Shown: piece after piece, positions 9,555 through 17,045 of the stretch
Numbering within the stretch: the stretch's first letter is position 1
Layout of the letters: every line of letters starts with the position of its first letter
NCBI RefSeq assembly: GCF_023716665.1
Contig: NZ_CP071859.1
Coordinates: 2,604,001-2,668,000 of the forward strand
Origin: Vibrio sp. SCSIO 43135
Lineage (GTDB): Bacteria; Pseudomonadota; Gammaproteobacteria; Enterobacterales; Vibrionaceae
Direction of reading: 5' to 3'
DNA length: 64,000 nt
Translations under genes and position numbers: made by a program
The notes under the pieces: generated by a model
Seen by the model: only the letters and a program-made list of their open reading frames with translations
What the model was told of the DNA's origin: nothing
Databases searched by the model: none

Positions 9555-10123
9555 TTTATACCTCTATGCCAACGTTCCACTTTCAATATTGGAACGATTT
9601 GGACAATATAAAACCACCCAATACTCAGATTAGGTAGCTTATTCGCTTATCGATTTGGTTTAGTGTAAACAATGTTGGCGTCTAAATCACTCAAATTAAT
9701 CTCACGTGATCTTAATTCAAAATATTCCGACCTAAAAACCGCCTCTGACTACAAAGCAAACAGTACCCTAGGAGCACAAGTACGATAAGAAACATATTTC
9801 ACCTAAAAAAAGATAAACCTTGCGCTATTACCCCTATTATCAACAATGAATACAAGCCATTTAAAATCAAACACTTGATATTTTTACCCACCCAATAAAA
9901 CACTGTTCATAAGTCTGATTTATATCATTTTACTAACTCATTAGTGAACTTTACGGTAGAAATTGAATGGCTAACATCACCGAAATTAGTCTTATAAATC
10001 ATAGTTCTGACATAAATCTTACATATGAAACTTGATTAATTCGTGTGATGAGAAGAGGATAGCGCCTGCAAAGGAGATATCCCTCGCAAAACTATTTATG
10101 GACAGTAAATTAGGACTTATAAA
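9555..10123. other. Divergent greA / ompU control region (569 nt)
   Basis: This AT-rich stretch has no supportable ORF on either strand. The greA side carries the inverted repeat CGTTCCA-N10-TGGAACG (9573-9596), close to the greA start. The porin side ends with AAAGGAGAT (10070-10078) and then TAGGACTTATAAA before the porin ATG. In V. cholerae the orthologous porin promoter is activated by ToxR at AT-rich sites; the A/T-rich 9790-9960 stretch would fit, but I cannot define a specific ToxR box by eye. Confidence 0.5.
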
Positions 10124-11116
10124 ATGAACAACAAAACTCTGATCGCTCTAGCAGTGGCAGCTGCAGCAGTATCAACTGGTGCAAGCGCAGCGAACGTATA
10201 CAGCCAAGACGGCACAGAACTAAACGTCGGCGGTCGTGCGGAATTCCGTGGTGACTTCATCGGTAACGGTGGCGAAGAGATCGAAGGTACAATGGCTAAT
10301 AACAGCCGTTTCCGTCTAAACATCGGTGGTACTACTCAAATCAACGATTCACTAAGCGGTTTCGGTTTCTACGAAGCTGAACAAGGTGTTGTTTCTAATG
10401 GTAGCAACGATCCTGAAACTGATTTCAAACAGCGCTACATGTTTGCAGGTCTACAAGGTGACTTCGGTGCAGTTTCATTCGGTCGTCAAGATACTGCAGC
10501 AGTACAAATCTCACAAATGTCTGACGTAACTACCTTTACTGGTGCTCAAAAAGAGTTCATCGATGCAGGTAACGAGCAGATCAACAATACTATTCTTTAC
10601 ACTGGTGACTTCGACGCTTTAACTGTTAAAGCTAACTACGTTGCTGGCACTTCAGATAGCTCAGACAGCTACGGTATTTCTGGTATCTACACACTACCTA
10701 TGGGTCTAGGCTTCGGTCTTGGTTACTCTGCAGGTGACAATGTCGACAACGACGGCTCAAGCAACGCAATCATTGCTGGTATTAACTACACACTTGATTC
10801 TCTATACCTAGCAGGTACTTACACTACTGGTGAAACTGATGACCGTTACAGCTCAGATTTCAACGGTATGGAATTTGCAGCAACCTACGGCTTCGGTAAC
10901 GGCTTCACTCTAATGGGTGCTTACCAAAAAACTGAGTACGATGTAGTTGGCCAAACTGTAGACCAAAGCGATTTCTTCGAAGTTACTGGTGACTACGCGT
11001 TCAACAAGAACATCAACGCATACGTTGCATACATGCTAAACAACATGGATGAAAGCTCTGTAGGCGCTAAAGACGCAGAAGACACTCTACGTTTCGGTCT
11101 AAAATACTCTTTCTAA
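10124..11116 (+). CDS. ompU: OmpU-type outer-membrane porin
   Basis: This is a trimeric general porin of the outer membrane. The 330-residue precursor starts with a classic signal peptide (MNNKTLIALAVAAAAVSTGASA, cleavage about residue 22) followed by NVYSQDGTELNVGGRAEFRG, the first beta strand. Alternating short beta strands rich in Gly, Asp and aromatics run to the C-terminal phenylalanine in LRFGLKYSF, the BAM recognition end. Codons are strongly biased to preferred ones (cta/ggt/cgt), unlike flanking genes, implying very high expression. The position next to greA and dacB matches V. cholerae ompU. OmpU is ToxR-regulated in V. cholerae and confers bile and acid resistance; here that is inference. 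Other Vibrio porins (OmpT, OmpC-like) are less likely on synteny. Confidence 0.9.
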   Translation: MNNKTLIALAVAAAAVSTGASAANVYSQDGTELNVGGRAEFRGDFIGNGGEEIEGTMANNSRFRLNIGGTTQINDSLSGFGFYEAEQGVVSNGSNDPETDFKQRYMFAGLQGDFGAVSFGRQDTAAVQISQMSDVTTFTGAQKEFIDAGNEQINNTILYTGDFDALTVKANYVAGTSDSSDSYGISGIYTLPMGLGFGLGYSAGDNVDNDGSSNAIIAGINYTLDSLYLAGTYTTGETDDRYSSDFNGMEFAATYGFGNGFTLMGAYQKTEYDVVGQTVDQSDFFEVTGDYAFNKNINAYVAYMLNNMDESSVGAKDAEDTLRFGLKYSF

Positions 11117-11151
11117 TCAGTTGACGAACCTCTGTTCTTAACTTGATGACT

Positions 11152-11180
11152 AAAGGTCTAGCGATTGCTAGACCTTTTTG
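11152..11180 (+). terminator. Terminator after the porin gene
   Basis: The 8-bp stem GGTCTAGC-gatt-GCTAGACC is followed by T5, about 40 nt after the stop. Confidence 0.88.
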
Positions 11181-11295
11181 TTTTCTGCAATAAAATGCAT
11201 TGCTGACTAGCCCGATTGAGCTTCGCTCTTTATACTGAGTTCACAGTTTCATAATGAGCTCGCAACGCCTTGCCGCTCCCCTTACGGATTCTTCT

Positions 11296-12711
11296 ATGCA
11301 CAAGCTACTTGTTTCTCTGGCAGCGCTATTTTCTAGTGTAAGTTTCGCCTATTCACCTTTAGATACTCTGCCAACTGGAACGAGAAGTAGCCTGATCCTA
11401 GAAAGCCTGTCATCCCCGCAGCCAGAGCAACAACCCGAGCTTTCTCAGCAGCTGTTTCCACCAGCCAGCACACTAAAACTGGTCACTGCACTTGCAGCAA
11501 AATTAGAGTTGGGTGATGAGTTTCAGTTTGAGACCTCTATAGAGGCAGCCGGCAAAGATTTAGTAATACGCTTTAATGGTGACCCTACTCTGAAAACTAA
11601 AGATCTAGAGCTGCTATTGTCGCAAGCCAAGCAGAAAGGCGTGAGTCATATTGATGGGGATTTATGGCTTGATAACAGCCAGTTCACTGGCTACGACAGA
11701 GGTGTGGGCTGGCCTTGGGACATTTTAGGAGTGTGTTACAGTGCACCAGCCAGCGCGATCACGTTGGACGAAAACTGCGTACAAGCGTCTATTTATACTC
11801 AAACAGACGGTCATACCCGGGTATACGTGCCAGAGCAGTACCCAATTCATGTGTCCACTCAAGCTCGTACCGTTACCGAAACCGAGCAAGAGAGCACTCA
11901 ATGTGATTTAGAGCTACTGACGTCACCAAATAACCACTACCAGCTTAATGGCTGCCTAAGAGAACGTAGCAAGCCGCTGCCGCTCAAATTCGCGGTACAA
12001 GACCCTGCACAATACAGCACGCGTATGGTGTATAAGTTATTGAACAAACTTGATATTGCTTTAAAGGGGGAAGTAAAGGTTGGTTCACCAGAATCTTCAG
12101 ATAATCAAGTTTTAGCTACCCATTACTCACCTAAACTTCCTCAACTACTTGAGACGATGTTGAAAAAATCGGATAACTTGATTGCCGATAATCTAACCAA
12201 AACGCTTGGTGCACATTTTTATATTCAAGCGGGAAGTTTTAGCAATGGCACAGAAGCGATCAAACAGATCATCTTCTCCAATACAGCAATCAATCTTGAA
12301 CATAGCCAAATGGCTGATGGTTCAGGGCTATCACGTAATAACCGCTTAACGCCTCAAGACATGGCTCATGTACTGCGCTATATCTGGCAACATGATAAGG
12401 AACTTGGCTTGATTAAACTGATGCCAACATCAGGTGAATCTGGCACTTTGCAATACCGACGCAGCATGCGCAAGGCGCCAATTAAAGGCCAAATCATTGC
12501 CAAAAGTGGATCGCTATACGGTAGCTATAACATGGCTGGTTACGGGTTAGATAAAAATGGCCAACCACAGTCTCTGTTTGTTCAATTTGTTACTGACTAC
12601 TACCCAATCAAAAAGAGCGACGGCCCTGCGGTCGTCGCTCCTATTACTCAATTTGAAACCTTGTTCTACCAAGATGTGGTTCAGTTTAGTCAGGCTAAGC
12701 CTAAGAAGTAA
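11296..12711 (+). CDS. dacB: D-alanyl-D-alanine carboxypeptidase/endopeptidase (PBP4, DacB family)
   Basis: This is a class C low-molecular-weight penicillin-binding protein that trims and cleaves peptidoglycan crosslinks in the periplasm. Starting at ATG 11296, the 471 residues begin with a signal peptide (MHKLLVSLAALFSSVSFA). They contain the three active-site motifs: SxxK as STLK (58-61), SDN in the KKSDNLIADN segment, and KSG in the AKSGSLYGS segment (the KTG position). An upstream in-frame ATG at 11254 would put 14 extra residues before the signal peptide and is less likely. The large insertion between the first two motifs is typical of S13 peptidases. Its 3' end overlaps the convergent mgtE-like gene by 22 bp. 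Confidence 0.93.
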   Translation: MHKLLVSLAALFSSVSFAYSPLDTLPTGTRSSLILESLSSPQPEQQPELSQQLFPPASTLKLVTALAAKLELGDEFQFETSIEAAGKDLVIRFNGDPTLKTKDLELLLSQAKQKGVSHIDGDLWLDNSQFTGYDRGVGWPWDILGVCYSAPASAITLDENCVQASIYTQTDGHTRVYVPEQYPIHVSTQARTVTETEQESTQCDLELLTSPNNHYQLNGCLRERSKPLPLKFAVQDPAQYSTRMVYKLLNKLDIALKGEVKVGSPESSDNQVLATHYSPKLPQLLETMLKKSDNLIADNLTKTLGAHFYIQAGSFSNGTEAIKQIIFSNTAINLEHSQMADGSGLSRNNRLTPQDMAHVLRYIWQHDKELGLIKLMPTSGESGTLQYRRSMRKAPIKGQIIAKSGSLYGSYNMAGYGLDKNGQPQSLFVQFVTDYYPIKKSDGPAVVAPITQFETLFYQDVVQFSQAKPKK

Positions 12712-13535
12712 TTCACTACTGTAAAATAGATCCACATACCCGATATATCGACAATAGATGCGAGCACTGGACTCACAAGCACTGCTGGGTCCAATTTGCA
12801 TGCACGAGCCAGTATAGGTAGCACTCCCCCAAGTGTGGTTGAAATTGTTACTTGAATGAACAGTGCCACCGCAATCGCCAGCGCAATCGTATCAATATCA
12901 AAACCACCAGCGGAGCTTGAATCGCTAAACATTAGAATGCGCGCCACCATCACAACGGCGATCGCAAACGCTAAGCAGATTGCTACTCGGCTCTCTTTCC
13001 ATAACACCAGCATCCATTGCCGTTTTTTCAGTTCCCCGGTAGCAAGCGCTCGAATTACAAGCGTTGCTGCCTGAGTCCCCGTATTCCCCCCAGCTGCTGC
13101 AATTACAGGCATGTATACAGCTAGCAAAACCAACTGGCTGAGGGTGTCTTCGTACTGAGCGATGATCAGTCCAGAAACAATCCCCAATAACGCTAGCGCT
13201 ATGATCCAACCAATTCTCTGTTTAACGTGTTCAATAACACTGGTCGTAAGATAGCCCTGCGCTGTTTCTACTTCCGAGTGAATCAAACCTAGCTGGTGCG
13301 CATAGTGACGAGCGCGCTTGTCATGGCCTTCACTTTCCAAGTGACTGATCAATTGCTGCACATAACCCACCGAGCAGTGGTGTAAGATTGCCACCGCCTC
13401 TTCAATTGGCATGACTGTCAGAAGTTGAATTTGTTTTTCGTGTTCGTATTGCAAAAATGCATTACGCGCCGCACCGATCTCTTCTTGAGAAAAGTGAGGC
13501 GTATTTTCAATGTAGTTATTGCTCATTACCGTCAT
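12690..13535 (-). CDS. MgtE-family divalent cation transporter lacking CBS domains
   Basis: This is an inner-membrane Mg2+ (or related cation) channel/transporter of the MgtE/SLC41 family. The 281 residues comprise about 95 hydrophilic residues resembling part of the MgtE N-domain (LLTVMPIEEAVAILHHCSVGYVQQLI) and then five membrane segments. The pore signature PVIAAAGGNTGTQAATLVIRA is present. The tandem CBS Mg2+-sensing domains of full-length MgtE (about 450 residues) are absent and there is no room for them. I chose the ATG at 13535 because GGGAG lies 7 nt upstream; a TTG at 13556 is the alternative. A structured element lies 155 nt upstream. The substrate cannot be decided from sequence. 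Confidence 0.85.
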   Translation of the reverse strand: MTVMSNNYIENTPHFSQEEIGAARNAFLQYEHEKQIQLLTVMPIEEAVAILHHCSVGYVQQLISHLESEGHDKRARHYAHQLGLIHSEVETAQGYLTTSVIEHVKQRIGWIIALALLGIVSGLIIAQYEDTLSQLVLLAVYMPVIAAAGGNTGTQAATLVIRALATGELKKRQWMLVLWKESRVAICLAFAIAVVMVARILMFSDSSSAGGFDIDTIALAIAVALFIQVTISTTLGGVLPILARACKLDPAVLVSPVLASIVDISGMWIYFTVVNYFLGLA

Positions 13536-13950
13536 GGCGAATCTCCCGATTGGCAAAGGTAACGACCATCAAACAGCAAGAAATAGACACTATAACGCAC
13601 CAAAAACTTACGTAATCACTACGTAGCCTTGCTGTCAAAATCTAGAATTTTAAAGGAGAAAAAGAATAGAAAGGGAAAACTAAAGAAGATGCCCTACCGC
13701 AATGGTAGGAGCGGAGATCGCCAATACCGAAGCGGATTATTTTTCTCCCTTCATACTAGGGGGATGGTCGGTATTGTTCATAGTTATCTCCAAAAACACT
13801 GCTCAAATAGCAGCGCGCGTATTCTAACAAAAGCGCCAAGTTAGAACAGCTAAAATGTGTTTAGTTTTGTTAATAATTTGCCAATTCGAGTAATGCTAGC
13901 CAATACTTGAGTAGTCACTCTCTGTTTGGCTAGAGATAACACCCCACATT
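13536..13950. other. Divergent mgtE-like / ybaN-like control region (415 nt)
   Basis: No convincing ORF lies here. The centre (13690-13791) is a nested set of inverted repeats, listed separately. On the mgtE side is an A/G-rich stretch (13650-13690), which is U/C-rich in the minus-strand RNA. On the ybaN side is plain AT-rich DNA. Confidence 0.6.
13690..13791 (-). ncRNA. Candidate structured leader RNA upstream of the mgtE-like gene
   Basis: Three pairings nest: GGAGAT (13713-13718) with ATCTCC (13786-13791), AATACCGA (13723-13730) with TCGGTATT (13768-13775), and CCCT (13747-13750) with AGGG (13758-13761). A separate perfect 6-bp hairpin, CCTACC-gcaat-GGTAGG (13693-13709), adjoins. On the minus strand the adjoining hairpin is followed by a U/C-rich run and then, after 155 nt, the mgtE-like ATG, which suits a metal-responsive leader. 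The structure could equally be transcribed on plus towards ybaN (160 nt away). I tried to match it by eye to the M-box, yybP-ykoY and GEMM consensus elements and it fits none. Confidence 0.4.
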
Positions 13951-14352
13951 ATGAATACAAAAAGAACACGACAAGAAATAAAACGTAAAGGCTATATGTG
14001 CGTTGGGTGGACCTGTGTCATTCTTGGGTCTATTGGTATTACAGTGCCGCTGCTTCCAACCGTTCCCTTTATTCTACTCGCTCTATACTGCTTCGGCTGT
14101 GGATCACCAAAGTTTCAGCTTTGGCTATTAGAGCATCCAAGACTTGGCCCAATTGCAACACGGCTTAAAAATAATGACGGATTAACACGAAGAGAGAAAA
14201 TACAATCTTTGGTGCTCATTTGGCTATCAATGGGCAGCGTATTTTATTTCATCGCCTATGGCTCTCATTGGCAATATGCCATCGCAGCCCTACTTTTATT
14301 CGAAACTTGGTTTATCCTTCGCTTTAAAACAAGCGAAAAAAAAGCGCCATAA
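13951..14352 (+). CDS. YbaN-family (DUF454) inner-membrane protein
   Basis: This is a 133-residue small membrane protein of unknown function. The family signature is visible: a short basic N-terminus (KRTRQEIKRKGY), a first hydrophobic segment reading into the conserved GITVPLLPTVPFILLALYCF block, then a cytoplasmic loop with SPKFQLWLLEHPRLGP, and two closing hydrophobic segments (about 86-103 and 107-124). No strong ribosome site precedes the ATG. It is divergent from the mgtE-like gene and convergent with tyrS, with its stop codon inside the shared terminator hairpin. E. coli YbaN is the best comparison; no function should be assigned. Confidence 0.85.
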   Translation: MNTKRTRQEIKRKGYMCVGWTCVILGSIGITVPLLPTVPFILLALYCFGCGSPKFQLWLLEHPRLGPIATRLKNNDGLTRREKIQSLVLIWLSMGSVFYFIAYGSHWQYAIAALLLFETWFILRFKTSEKKAP

Positions 14353-14364
14353 CGGCGCTTTTTC
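14339..14364. terminator. Bidirectional terminator between ybaN-like gene and tyrS
   Basis: The stem AAAGCGCC (14341-14348) pairs with GGCGCTTT (14354-14361) around loop ataac, flanked by A and T runs. It overlaps the last codons of the ybaN-like gene. Confidence 0.85.
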
Positions 14365-14378
14365 TTTTTATATTTAAA

Positions 14379-15566
14379 TTACTTAATCGTAATTCGAGCA
14401 AACTTACGTTTACCCACTTGGAATACATATGTGCCGGCTTCAGGAGTAAACTTCGAGTCAGCGACTTTCTCACCTTCAATCTTAGCTGCGCCTTGCTTAA
14501 CCATACGCATCGCTTCTGAAGTAGAAGAGCATAGGCCTGCTTCTTTTAGAAGATTACTCACCGGTAGACCTGCATCAAACTCAAATTCAGGCATTTCGTC
14601 TGGGATCTGGTTCTTCGCAAAACGGTTAACGAACTCTTGTTCAGCAGCATCTGCATCGGCTTCAGAGTGGAAGCGAGCGATGATCTCTTTCGCTAGCGCA
14701 ACTTTCACGTCACGTGGGTTCTTACCCGCTTCAACACCAGCTTTAAGCTCTGCAATCTCTTCTAGCGGACGGAAAGATAACAGCTCGTAGTAGCTCCACA
14801 TAAGATCATCAGAAATAGACATGATCTTACCGAACATTTCGCTCGGTGCTTCACTTACACCAATGTAGTTGTGTGCAGACTTAGACATCTTCTTCTCGCC
14901 ATCAAGGCCAACAAGAAGAGGCATAGTAAGCACAACCTGAGGTTTCTGACCGTGAGCTTTTTGCAGTTCACGCCCCATTAGTAGGTTGAATTTCTGATCC
15001 GTACCACCAAGCTCTACGTCTGTTTCCATTGCTACTGAGTCATAACCTTGTAGGAGTGGATACATAAACTCATGGATAGCAATTGGCTGGCCGCCTGTGT
15101 AACGCTTTTTAAAGTCATCACGTTCAAGCATACGAGCAACAGTTTGGTTAGCAGCAAGACGAATCATACCTTCTGCGCCAAGCTCAGAAAGCCACTCAGA
15201 GTTGAATTGAATCTTTGTTTTTGCTGGATCAAGAATTTTGAACACTTGCTCTTTATACGTTTCAGCATTACGCAAAACGTCTTCACGAGTCAGTGGTGGA
15301 CGAGTAGTGTTCTTACCTGTTGGGTCACCAACCATACCGGTGAAATCACCGATTAGGAAAGTCACATCATGGCCTAGCTCTTGGAAAGCACGTAGCTTGT
15401 TCAAGATAACCGTATGACCTAGGTGAATATCTGGTGCTGTTGGATCGGCACCTAGTTTGATGCGAAGAGGACGTCCCTCTTTCAGCTTAGCAATCAGTTC
15501 TTCTTCAGGAATTAGCTCGTCTACACCGCGCTTAATTTCAGCCAGTGCTGCTTCAATGCTCGCCAT
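14379..15566 (-). CDS. tyrS: Tyrosyl-tRNA synthetase
   Basis: This class I synthetase charges tRNA-Tyr. The 395-residue product has the HIGH-type motif HLGH in [15 protein letters not shown] (about 45-50), the KMSKS loop ([12 protein letters not shown]) and a C-terminal S4 RNA-binding domain (about 335-395, [18 protein letters not shown]). The length and the [11 protein letters not shown] form place it in the TyrRZ-like subgroup rather than the E. coli TyrS (424 residues) subgroup; vibrios often carry two tyrosyl-tRNA synthetases. It is divergent from the M23 peptidase gene, with 129 nt between. I see no T-box or other riboswitch upstream. Confidence 0.95.
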   Translation of the reverse strand: MASIEAALAEIKRGVDELIPEEELIAKLKEGRPLRIKLGADPTAPDIHLGHTVILNKLRAFQELGHDVTFLIGDFTGMVGDPTGKNTTRPPLTREDVLRNAETYKEQVFKILDPAKTKIQFNSEWLSELGAEGMIRLAANQTVARMLERDDFKKRYTGGQPIAIHEFMYPLLQGYDSVAMETDVELGGTDQKFNLLMGRELQKAHGQKPQVVLTMPLLVGLDGEKKMSKSAHNYIGVSEAPSEMFGKIMSISDDLMWSYYELLSFRPLEEIAELKAGVEAGKNPRDVKVALAKEIIARFHSEADADAAEQEFVNRFAKNQIPDEMPEFEFDAGLPVSNLLKEAGLCSSTSEAMRMVKQGAAKIEGEKVADSKFTPEAGTYVFQVGKRKFARITIK

Positions 15567-15695
15567 TCTTGTTCACTCCCACAGATTTGGCAAAAATATG
15601 ATAATGGCCCATCTTACTTGAATAGCGATGTTTTTTGAAACCAGTTAGACTAAACAGTTAGCTATTTTATTAATATTTTCAGAACGAAGTTTAAG

Positions 15696-16988
15696 ATGTT
15701 GTCTATTTTCGCCCGACTGCCTTGGGTCCACAGAGCATTTATCGCCTTTTTCAGTGCGATAATTGTCATTGCACTGTTTTTCCTACCCGACCCCAAAGAT
15801 CTTCGACCAGATAAAAAACGCTTCGAAGTTGGGCGCCATTACCCTTTAACCATCAATGCAGAAGCTTTGTCACCCGGAACCTCTATTTCTCCAACGGCTG
15901 CTTTGCGCTGGGAAAAGCATACCGTTGGCTCTGGTGAAAGTGCTGCGATTTTGTTCCAGCGCCTTGGGCTTTCTTCTCGATTGCTTTATCAACTCACCAG
16001 CACAAATAACGACATCGAACGCCAACTGACGCGTCTGCGCCCAGGTGATGTGTTGGAATTCGGTTTTGATGAAAATGACGATTTAATCCAGCTAAAACGT
16101 AAGTTGAGCGCATTCGAAACCTTTGTCGTGTCTAAGACAGCCAAAGGGTTTAGCTCCAAGCTGGATAAAAAAGAGCTGTTTTTTCAGTACAACTACGCCG
16201 AAGCAGAGATTACATCTAACTTCTGGAATGCTGGTGTCAACGCTGGTTTAACGGCTAACCAAATTATGGAACTGGCTGGGATCTTTGGTTGGGATATCGA
16301 CTTTGCTTTGGACATACGCAGCGGCGATCAATTTAAGATGTTGTACCAAGAACAAGTCGTTGAGGGTGAAGTGATTGGGCGGGGCAAAATTATCGCTGCT
16401 ACCTTCGTTAACCAAGGTGATACCTTTACCGCAATTCTTGATGACAATACGGGCAACTATTTTGATGAAAATGGCCGAGCGATGAAAAAGGCTTTCTTGC
16501 GCTCTCCGGTTGATTTTCGTCGTGTAACATCAAACTTCAATCCACGCCGTAGGCACCCAGTAACAGGTAAAATTCGTGCGCATCGAGGGACTGACTACGC
16601 TGCCCCTGTTGGCACCCCTATTTGGGCTGCGGGTGATGGTGTGGTTCAAAAGTCGAGTTATAACCAATTTAACGGTAACTATGTCTTCATCAGACACAGT
16701 AATACCTACGTGACCAAGTACCTGCACTTACAGCGCCGCATGGTGAAAACAGGTCAACGAGTTAAGCAAGGGCAAACCATCGGTACATTGGGAGGCACTG
16801 GTCGTGTAACGGGCCCTCACTTGCATTATGAATTCCTAGTTAACGGAGTACATAAAAATGCTCGCACGGTCAAACTACCTCAGTCGAAATCACTAACAGG
16901 TAAAGCTAAGGCCACCTTCATTGCTAACGCAAAAATACGCTTAGCCAAGCTAGAGCGCTACGGCGAATTACTTTACGCTCGTAACTAG
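15696..16988 (+). CDS. M23-family peptidoglycan DD-endopeptidase (MepM/Shy-type)
   Basis: This is a periplasmic zinc endopeptidase that cuts peptide crosslinks to allow sidewall growth. The 430 residues have one N-terminal membrane anchor (about 12-29, AFIAFFSAIIVIALFFL), an OapA/LysM-like segment (about 70-135, HTVGSGESAAILFQRLGLS), a second linker domain and a C-terminal LytM domain. The LytM domain has the zinc ligands H and D in HRGTDYAAP and the HLHYEF motif, so the active site looks complete. V. cholerae has three such enzymes (ShyA, ShyB, ShyC); by gene order this would be the one next to tyrS, which I believe is ShyC, but I am not certain. It is followed by a terminator and convergent with the RND operon. 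Confidence 0.92.
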   Translation: MLSIFARLPWVHRAFIAFFSAIIVIALFFLPDPKDLRPDKKRFEVGRHYPLTINAEALSPGTSISPTAALRWEKHTVGSGESAAILFQRLGLSSRLLYQLTSTNNDIERQLTRLRPGDVLEFGFDENDDLIQLKRKLSAFETFVVSKTAKGFSSKLDKKELFFQYNYAEAEITSNFWNAGVNAGLTANQIMELAGIFGWDIDFALDIRSGDQFKMLYQEQVVEGEVIGRGKIIAATFVNQGDTFTAILDDNTGNYFDENGRAMKKAFLRSPVDFRRVTSNFNPRRRHPVTGKIRAHRGTDYAAPVGTPIWAAGDGVVQKSSYNQFNGNYVFIRHSNTYVTKYLHLQRRMVKTGQRVKQGQTIGTLGGTGRVTGPHLHYEFLVNGVHKNARTVKLPQSKSLTGKAKATFIANAKIRLAKLERYGELLYARN

Positions 16989-17001
16989 CATCCATATACG
17001 A

Positions 17002-17033
17002 AAAAGCCCACGATTCTCATCGTGGGCTTTTTT
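17002..17033. terminator. Bidirectional terminator between M23 gene and RND operon
   Basis: A perfect 12-bp stem, AAAAGCCCACGA/TCGTGGGCTTTT with a 6-nt loop, is followed by more T. It serves both convergent units. Confidence 0.9.
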
Positions 17034-17045
17034 CTGCTCTTCGAC

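Noticed and set aside
9790..9960. A specific ToxR box for the porin gene
   Set aside because: AT-rich motifs are too degenerate here to place a site by eye.
13690..13791. Assignment as M-box, yybP-ykoY or GEMM riboswitch
   Set aside because: The core conserved sequences of these classes are not visible on either strand, so no known class is claimed.
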